Source: Bog-159 sp963709155
GTDB lineage: Bacteria; Acidobacteriota; Terriglobia; Bryobacterales; Bryobacteraceae
DNA length: 64,000 nucleotides
NCBI GenBank assembly: GCA_963709155.1
Contig: CAVPVD010000007.1
Location: forward strand, 682,001 to 746,000
Reading direction: 5' to 3'
The notes under the pieces are model-generated. The model made no database searches. It saw nothing but the letters and a program-made list of their open reading frames with translations, and had not been told where the DNA came from. Shown here piece by piece: positions 58,595 through 64,000 of this stretch. The position numbers were made by a program, and so were the translations under genes. Position 1 is the stretch's first letter; each line of letters starts with the position of its first letter.

Positions 58595-60529
58595 TTGGTC
58601 GCGATTTTTGTGCTGTCATCCTTTGCGATAACCCTTTCGTACGAACCTGGATCTTCAACTCTGGCGGCCCTCTGGATTGGCGTGCCCGCCGGTCTGGTAC
58701 TGGCGGCTTTGCTGTTCTATTTATTCCGTCTTCAGAGAGAAATAAGTCTACTCCGCGAGTTGTTCGAACAGGCGCCGCAAGCCATAGCCCTGACCACGAT
58801 CGACGATCGCGTGATCCGCATTAACCGGGGATTCACGAAGCTCTTCGGCTACGCTCCGGGGGCCGCGATTGGCCGCCGGCTCAGCGAGTTGATTGTCCCG
58901 GCCGAGTCACAAGCCGGGCGGCAAAGACCGTCGGATCTGGCGGTGGAAGGGCAGCCCGTGGATACGGAAGCCGTCCTTTGCCGGCAGGACGGCAGCCAGT
59001 TTCCCGCTGCCGTCGATCTTGGGTTGTTTTGTTTCCGCGGCCAAAAGACGGCTATTTATGCCGCCTGCCGCGACATTGCGGAACGGCGGCGCGAAGAGGA
59101 GGAGACACGTGCGAGCGAGTTACGCTGGCGCGCCGTCTTCGAGCACTCCGTGGTGGGCGTTTCAGTTACGGATAAACAGGGCAAATTCATCGCCACAAAT
59201 CGCGCTTACCAGGAAATGTTGGGGTACTCGGAGCAGGAGCTGGCGACGAAATCGTACATGGATCTCACCTTGGAAGAAGACCGGCCGGCCTCTGCCGCAA
59301 TGGCGGCGCAAAACTGGGCCGGCCAATTGTCGAGATTCCAATTGGCGAAGCGCTACCTGCGCAAGGACGGCCAGACGATTTGGGTGCGCGTCACAGTGTC
59401 GCGGAGCGGCGCGGGGGAGACGCCTGAGATTGGCATGGCTATGGTCGAAGACATCACCGAGCAGAAGCGGGCCGAAGCCAGGTTGTTGGAGTATGAACGA
59501 GTTGTCGAAGGTCTGCACGAGATGATCGTGGTGGTGGACCGCGATTACCGGTATCTGCTCGCGAATCAGGCCTTCCTCCACTATCACCGCTTAGAGCGGG
59601 AACAAGTTGTGGGCCGTACGGCCGCCGAGGTACTGGGGCAAGAGCCGTTCGACGCCATCGTCAAGCCCAAGGTGGACGAATGTTTGCAAGGTAGGGTGGT
59701 CAGATACGAAATGACGTTCACGTATTCCGAACTTGGCCCGCGCGATTTATACGCCACATACTTCCCCATCGAAGGGCCCACCGGTATCGATCGTATCGCC
59801 GTAGTCCTGGAAGATATTAGCGAGAGGAAAAAGTCCGAAAGGGAGTTGCAGCGTTCGTTCCACGAGTTGCAAGCGCTCAACGCCCAATTGCAACACGTCC
59901 GCGAAGCGGAAGGTACCCGTCTGGCGCGGGAATTACACGATCAATTGGGACAAGCGCTGACCGCCATCAAAATGGATCTGGCATCCATTAAAGCCGAATC
60001 CGCCCAAGGAACGGTATCCGCTAAGGTCGTTGCCGTGATGAACCTGGTCGACGAGACAATCCACGCAGTGCGCCGTATCTCGACCGAATTAAGGCCTGGA
60101 ATCCTGGACGACCTCGGCTTGGCGGCCGCGCTGGAGTGGGCCGCCGAAGAGTTTCAGTCGCGCACGGGAATCGAGTGCCGGCTGGACCTGGCGGATGCGA
60201 ATCTGCCAGTCGATTCGAAACGCTCCACTGCGCTCTTTCGCATTTTCCAGGAGGCGTTAACGAACATCGCGCGGCATGCGGGCGCCACGAAGGTGCGGGT
60301 AGCTCTGAACCAGGAAGGCGGCGATCTGTCCCTGACGGTTCGCGATAATGGCCGGGGTATCGACGCGGCGCGCGTGTCCGCCTCCGGTTCGCTCGGCATC
60401 CTGGGAATGCGCGAGCGCGCCGTACTGCTTAAAGGCGACTTTCGGATCGCGGCCGATCCCGAAGGCGGCACGATGGTGTCCGTCCGCATCCCGGCCGGCG
60501 GCATTCATCCGTCGGAGGGAGGCCCGTGA
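58595..60529 (+). CDS. PAS-rich NarX-type sensor histidine kinase
   Basis: The protein is 644 residues; the start is uncertain (TTG at 58595; a GTG at 58610 is possible). A membrane segment (LAALWIGVPAGLVLAALLFY) is followed by three PAS units (LFEQAPQAIALTTIDDRVIR; VFEHSVVGVSVTDKQGKFIA; VVEGLHEMIVVVDRDYRYLL), then HisKA_3 with RLARELHDQLGQALTAIKMD (phospho-His) and HATPase with FRIFQEALTNIARHAGATK and VRDNGRGID. Many PAS domains suggest sensing of small molecules or redox state. It overlaps the LuxR-type regulator start by four bases. Confidence 0.88.
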   Translation: MVAIFVLSSFAITLSYEPGSSTLAALWIGVPAGLVLAALLFYLFRLQREISLLRELFEQAPQAIALTTIDDRVIRINRGFTKLFGYAPGAAIGRRLSELIVPAESQAGRQRPSDLAVEGQPVDTEAVLCRQDGSQFPAAVDLGLFCFRGQKTAIYAACRDIAERRREEEETRASELRWRAVFEHSVVGVSVTDKQGKFIATNRAYQEMLGYSEQELATKSYMDLTLEEDRPASAAMAAQNWAGQLSRFQLAKRYLRKDGQTIWVRVTVSRSGAGETPEIGMAMVEDITEQKRAEARLLEYERVVEGLHEMIVVVDRDYRYLLANQAFLHYHRLEREQVVGRTAAEVLGQEPFDAIVKPKVDECLQGRVVRYEMTFTYSELGPRDLYATYFPIEGPTGIDRIAVVLEDISERKKSERELQRSFHELQALNAQLQHVREAEGTRLARELHDQLGQALTAIKMDLASIKAESAQGTVSAKVVAVMNLVDETIHAVRRISTELRPGILDDLGLAAALEWAAEEFQSRTGIECRLDLADANLPVDSKRSTALFRIFQEALTNIARHAGATKVRVALNQEGGDLSLTVRDNGRGIDAARVSASGSLGILGMRERAVLLKGDFRIAADPEGGTMVSVRIPAGGIHPSEGGP

Positions 60530-61158
60530 TCCGGATCCTCATCGCCGACGACCATGCTATTCTGCGCCGTGGCCTGCAGGAGATTCTGGCGCGCGAAATG
60601 GAGACGGCGCTCTGTGGGGAGGCCAAGGATGCGGACGAGGTCCTGGCCAAAACACAGGCCGAAGAGTGGGACTTGGTCATCCTGGATATCACCATGCCGG
60701 GACGCAGCGGCCTGGACGTGCTCCGGGACCTCAAAGCGGAACGGCCCAGGCTTCCTGTCCTGGTGTTGAGCATGCATCCGGAAGACCAGTACGCCAAGCG
60801 CCTTCTGCGCGCCGGCGCGTCCGGTTACATGAACAAGGAGAGCGCTCCGGAAGAGCTGATCAAGGCCGTGCGCAAGGTGCTGGCCGGCGGCCGCTACGTG
60901 AGCGCCGCCCTAGGGGAAAAACTGGCGGGGGATTTGAGCGAGGACACCGGCCGGCCCATCCACGAAGCCTTATCCCACCGGGAATTCGAGGTCCTGCGCA
61001 TGCTGGCCGGGGGTAAAACCGTGACCCAGATCGCCGAGGAATTGCATCTGGGCGCCACCACCGTCAGCACTTATCGCGCCCGCATTCTCGAAAAAATGAA
61101 GATGAACACCACTGCCGAGCTGATGCATTACGCGCTGCACAACGGCCTTATCGATTGA
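60526..61158 (+). CDS. NarL/FixJ-type response regulator
   Basis: The protein is 210 residues from a GTG overlapping the kinase stop (GTGA). Receiver: IRILIADDHAILRRGLQEIL, phosphoacceptor Asp in LVILDITMPGRSG, VLVLSMHPEDQYAKRLL. The LuxR-type helix-turn-helix is LSHREFEVLRMLAGGKTVTQ then IAEELHLGATTVSTYRARIL. It would be phosphorylated by the adjacent kinase. Targets unknown; no binding sites could be read. Confidence 0.92.
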   Translation: MIRILIADDHAILRRGLQEILAREMETALCGEAKDADEVLAKTQAEEWDLVILDITMPGRSGLDVLRDLKAERPRLPVLVLSMHPEDQYAKRLLRAGASGYMNKESAPEELIKAVRKVLAGGRYVSAALGEKLAGDLSEDTGRPIHEALSHREFEVLRMLAGGKTVTQIAEELHLGATTVSTYRARILEKMKMNTTAELMHYALHNGLID

Positions 61159-61629
61159 AACGGTGTAGTGCAAAATAGGACATTGCACGCACTATTTATA
61201 CGACAGAATAATCCGACTTTAGTCTCTTGTGTCGAATTGTTAAGGTGTAAGAATAGACAACAAGGCTGCGTATTGGTGGAAAGGGTTTCCATGGTGCGGA
61301 ACAGAGACAGTCGGGTGAAATGCAATTCGGCCGCGACGCCGGCGGACATTGAGCGAGAATTGTATCTCCTGCATGAGTCAAGGATACTGCTGGTATTGAC
61401 GGCGGAAAGAATAGGATTGGCTGTGCCCCGATCCTGCTGCCATCATCGGGGCGAAGAAGCCTGCGTATCCTGCTCCTCCGACTGGCTGGTGGCGCATGTT
61501 CGTCTGACACGGCGCGCGGTCAACTGATCCATTCCGATTGCGGCCAATTAATCCCGTGAGCTACACTGAGGTTTCTGCGCACGCCCTTGCCGCCGGCCCA
61601 TATCGGGTGGGCGCAGCAAAAATGCCTGC
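61159..61629. other. Intergenic region, doubtful small frame
   Basis: A plus-strand frame at 61168-61527 (or from the ATG at 61291) is Cys-rich near its end (CCHHRGEEACVSC) but belongs to no family I know. An inverted pair TGCAA/TTGCA lies at about 61176-61194, a possible regulator site. Nothing firmer is seen. Confidence 0.3.
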
Positions 61630-62274
61630 ATGAAGCCGATCTCCGATTCCGAAACCCTACGATCCACATTTGCCCGGGAAGGCACTACCGTCCAGTGCCG
61701 CAAAGGCCAGGTGCTGTTCTCGCAAGGAGATGCCGCGGACGCTGTGTTTTTGATCCAGAAGGGCAAATTCAAGCTCACAGTAATCTCTAAACAGAACAAA
61801 GAAGCCGTGATCGCGATTTTGACCGTGGGCGACCTGGTAGGCGAAGCTTCCCTGGTGGGCACGCCGCAGGTGCGACTAGCCACCGCGGCCGCGATGACGG
61901 AGGGCTCGATCGTGCGATTGGCGAAGCCGGCCATGTTGCGCCTGCTGCGCGAAGATAACCTTTTTGCCGGGCTGATGCTGTCTTACGTCCTGACGCGGAA
62001 TATCCGGATCGAGGAAGACCTCGTAGACCAGCTTTTCAATTCCAGCGAAAAACGCTTAGCCCGGGTTCTTCTGCTGCTGGCCAACTTCGGGAAGGAAGGC
62101 GCTCCGGCCGGAAAGATTCCGGACATCAGCCAGGAAACGTTAGCCGGCCTGGTGGGCACTACGCGGTCGCGGGTGAGTTTTTTTATGAACAAATTCCGCA
62201 AACTAGGCTTTATCCACTACAACGGCGGGATTGAAATCCATAGCTCGCTGCTGAACATCGTGCTGCACGATTGA
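61630..62274 (+). CDS. Crp/Fnr-family transcription regulator
   Basis: The protein is 214 residues. The N-terminal cyclic-nucleotide-type beta barrel (GQVLFSQGDAADAVFLIQKG, VIAILTVGDLVGEASLVGT) lacks the Arg-Ser of cAMP binding in the GEASLVG loop, so the ligand is not cAMP-like with confidence. No Cys cluster of Fnr. The C-terminal helix-turn-helix is ISQETLAGLVGTTRSRVSFF. It probably regulates from a nearby site, not identified. Similar Crp-type proteins are numerous in Acidobacteria. Confidence 0.85.
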   Translation: MKPISDSETLRSTFAREGTTVQCRKGQVLFSQGDAADAVFLIQKGKFKLTVISKQNKEAVIAILTVGDLVGEASLVGTPQVRLATAAAMTEGSIVRLAKPAMLRLLREDNLFAGLMLSYVLTRNIRIEEDLVDQLFNSSEKRLARVLLLLANFGKEGAPAGKIPDISQETLAGLVGTTRSRVSFFMNKFRKLGFIHYNGGIEIHSSLLNIVLHD

Positions 62275-62816
62275 ATACGCACCGGCGGCCGCCGCGAGCG
62301 CGTCGTCCCGGCCCATAGCCCAGCAGTCCCGGCGCGCGGCGGCAATCGTAAAACGGGCGCCCGGCGGCAAACGAAAGCGGGCGCCCGCATCCAGCGAAAC
62401 AACCCGCCGTTTTTAGTGGCCGGCCGTGTAAACCATATAGCCGAGATTGAGGGCGTTCGGCGTATCCGGAGCTGCCCACAGTCCCCTGATCAGTTGCTTC
62501 CGGCCGGTCTTCAAGAGGGCCTTCAGATCCACCCGCACTCAAAACGCATATGATTCATGGCGCTCATGCTGTTGTAGGCGGTCGCCTGGACCGGCGCGAT
62601 GCCGGGGGAGCCCGCCGGGCTATCGCCCGAAACGGCTGGAGCCGACGGCGAGCCGAACTGGTCCAGCGGCCGGAAGCGGTGTAGGCTGGCTGCCGGAGGA
62701 CCGAAGCGGACCGGTGCCGGAACCGGAGCCGTCCTCGCGATCGCCGGTAGCAACACGGCCCGCGGGCCGGACACCTGAAGCCCGTAACGGCCGCGGCCAC
62801 CGGATGCATGATTCAG
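62275..62816. other. Non-coding/decayed region before the amidase fragment
   Basis: Two copies of CGGGCGCCCG (about 62355 and 62384) sit in a GC-rich stretch. On the minus strand 62415-62535 reads RVDLKALLKTGRKQLIRGLW and ALNLGYMVYTAGH up to a stop, like the end of a lost gene. No complete gene is supported. Confidence 0.35.
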
Positions 62817-62837
62817 AACCGGATCCAGCGCAGGCCC

Positions 62838-63756
62838 CGGCGCAGCTACAGCCGCCGGATTGGTGGGATTCGCGATCGGGAGCGAGACGGGTGGAAGCAT
62901 CGTGGGTCCGTCCATGCGCTGCGGGATTACCGGGCTGCGGCCCACCTACGGCCGAGTGCCGCGCACCGGAGCGATGACGCTGTGCTGGTCGCTCGACAAA
63001 CTCGGCCCCATGACGCGCAGCGTCGAAGACGCCATGCTGGTGCTCGAAGCCATTTCCGGTCCCGACCCGGGCGATGTATCCAGCGTACCCAGCAGTTTGG
63101 ACTTCGGTGCCGGCCAAACGGTGGAGGGGCTGCGGGTAGGCTATTTCCCCGGCTGGATGAAGGAGAATCCCGCGACCGATGTGGACCGCGCCGCCCTGGA
63201 GGCGGTCAGGAAGACCGGCATGGCGCCGGTTGAGGTCTCCATTCCAGACTGGCCCTACGACGCGCTCGACCTGATCCTGTTCGCGGAAGCGGCGGCGGCC
63301 TTCGAGGAACTCACACTTAGCGGCGGATTGAACCAGCTTAAGGTTCAAGTGCCCGACGCGTGGCCCAACGTTTTTCGGCAGGCCCGGTTTCTTTCGGCAG
63401 TGGACTTCGTCCAGGCGGACCGGCTAAGGCGCAAGGTGGCCGTTGAGATGGCCCGCGTCTTTTCTCAGGTGGACCTGTTGCTGGTGCCGTCGCTGCGCGA
63501 CGAGATGCTGACGATTACCAATTTCACGGGACACCCGTCGCTTACGCTGCGCGCCGGTTTCGTGGAAATTTCCGAGGCGCGCAGCGACTGGGCGCCGGAC
63601 CCAACGGCGCCGCTGCCGAAATTCTCGCCGCCACGGCGCGTGCCCCACGGCGTCACGCTCATCGGGCGGCTGTTCGACGAGGGGACTTTGGGGCGCGCCG
63701 GATTGGCGCTAGAACGAGCGTTTGGCGTCGCCGGTGAACGCCCGCCTGGTTTCTGA
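62838..63756 (+). pseudogene. 5'-truncated amidase
   Basis: The frame begins inside the amidase signature: SSAGPGAATAAGLVGFAIGS then ETGGSIV, which holds the cis-Ser and nucleophile Ser of the Ser-cisSer-Lys triad. It continues GLRPTYGRVPRTGAMTLCWS and LDKLGPMTRSVEDAMLVLEA to a normal C-terminal half (stop at 63756). The first part of the enzyme with the catalytic Lys is missing; upstream in-frame stops appear within 15 codons. A GTG at 62860 could start a shortened, inactive product. It may be an old deletion or a rearranged copy. Confidence 0.7.
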
Positions 63757-63773
63757 GCAGCGTTGGCCAAATC

Positions 63774-64000
63774 ATGACACCTTTTTCAGTCCTGGATCTT
63801 TCGCCCATTTTGGAAGGCAGCGACGCCGCGCAGTCGTTTCGCAACACCGTCGATCTCGCGCAGCATGCCGAGAGGCTGGGCTACCGCCGCTACTGGCTGG
63901 CCGAGCACCACGGGATGCCGGGCATCGGCAGCGCCGCCACCGCTGTTTTGATCGCGCGCGTCGCCGGCGCCACGTCTACGATCCGCGTCGGGGCCGGCGG
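63774..64000 (+). CDS. Luciferase-like flavin-dependent monooxygenase, cut by the window end
   Basis: The first 75 codons from the ATG at 63774 read TPFSVLDLSPILEGSDAAQS, VDLAQHAERLGYRRYWLAEH and HGMPGIGSAATAVLIARVAG, followed by TIRVGAGG at the edge. This is the N-terminus of the MsnO8-type LLM class of F420/FMN-dependent oxidoreductases (bacterial luciferase fold). The rest lies outside the window. It starts 17 bases after the amidase stop. Confidence 0.85.
   Translation, partial: MTPFSVLDLSPILEGSDAAQSFRNTVDLAQHAERLGYRRYWLAEHHGMPGIGSAATAVLIARVAGATSTIRVGAG

Noticed and set aside
1..64000. tRNA, rRNA, riboswitch or phage structural genes
   Set aside because: Looked for on both strands; no cloverleaf-like, rRNA-like or known riboswitch consensus was recognised by eye. 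A covariance-model scan would be decisive.

Overview
The window looks like Acidobacteriota DNA of the Solibacter/Bryobacter type. This is inferred from high GC, VWA-type and FG-GAP secreted proteins, a PadR regulator next to an ABC-permease prefix remnant, and many small intergenic hairpin repeats whose stems vary while the loop (TGAA, TAAA, TGGA) stays similar. No rRNA, tRNA or CRISPR array was seen.

Layout. 0-8.4 kb is accessory and partly decayed: a small envelope protein, small basic DNA-binding-like proteins, an esterase gene and a HEAT-repeat gene each split by a frameshift, and an ISL3-type transposase relic. 8.3-12.4 kb is a glyoxalase-fold gene behind a strong promoter with an embedded palindrome, then an ArsR / SRPBCC / DoxX-like / UvrA-like run. 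12.5-17.2 kb holds a membrane protein, a VWA-type exported protein and a family 2 glycosyltransferase. 17.3-24.7 kb is a tight operon: FHA protein, PP2C phosphatase, Ser/Thr kinase, a 1054-residue SEDS/penicillin-binding protein fusion, and a second FHA protein. It recalls the actinobacterial fhaA-pstP-rodA-pbpA-pknAB locus and is the best candidate for an under-described system. 24.8-27.8 kb carries an FG-GAP protein and a double GNAT protein. 28.0-31.4 kb carries one 1139-residue protein that I tentatively read as a diphosphate-dependent PEP carboxykinase.

31.4-40.0 kb is a defence-type island: padR, a permease stub, a ribbon-helix-helix protein, a damaged type I restriction-modification locus (intact hsdM, broken hsdS, frameshifted hsdR) and hicAB. 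Two related copies of a padR 5' region bracket the restriction locus. 40.2-43.9 kb has a DinB-like protein, a LigD-type primase-polymerase, a convergent frameshifted ATP-dependent DNA ligase and a toxin-antitoxin relic.

44.5-48.4 kb is signalling: an NtrC/NtrY-type pair and a response regulator on the other strand. 48.6-52.3 kb is a two-gene sugar operon (glucose dehydrogenase-like plus GH63-like glucosidase) between inverted copies of a 90-base repeat. 52.6-54.7 kb is one large protein joining a deoxyribosyltransferase-like domain, a helical repeat region and a SLOG-like C-terminus, an architecture linked to bacterial conflict systems. It is followed by dcd, a TPR lipoprotein, a NarX/NarL-type pair, a Crp/Fnr regulator, a 5'-truncated amidase and, running off the right end, a luciferase-like monooxygenase.

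Frameshifts cluster in 1.8-8.2 kb and 31.6-43.9 kb. The long genes of 8.4-31.4 kb and 44.5-61.2 kb are uninterrupted, which favours real decay of accessory DNA over uniform sequencing error.
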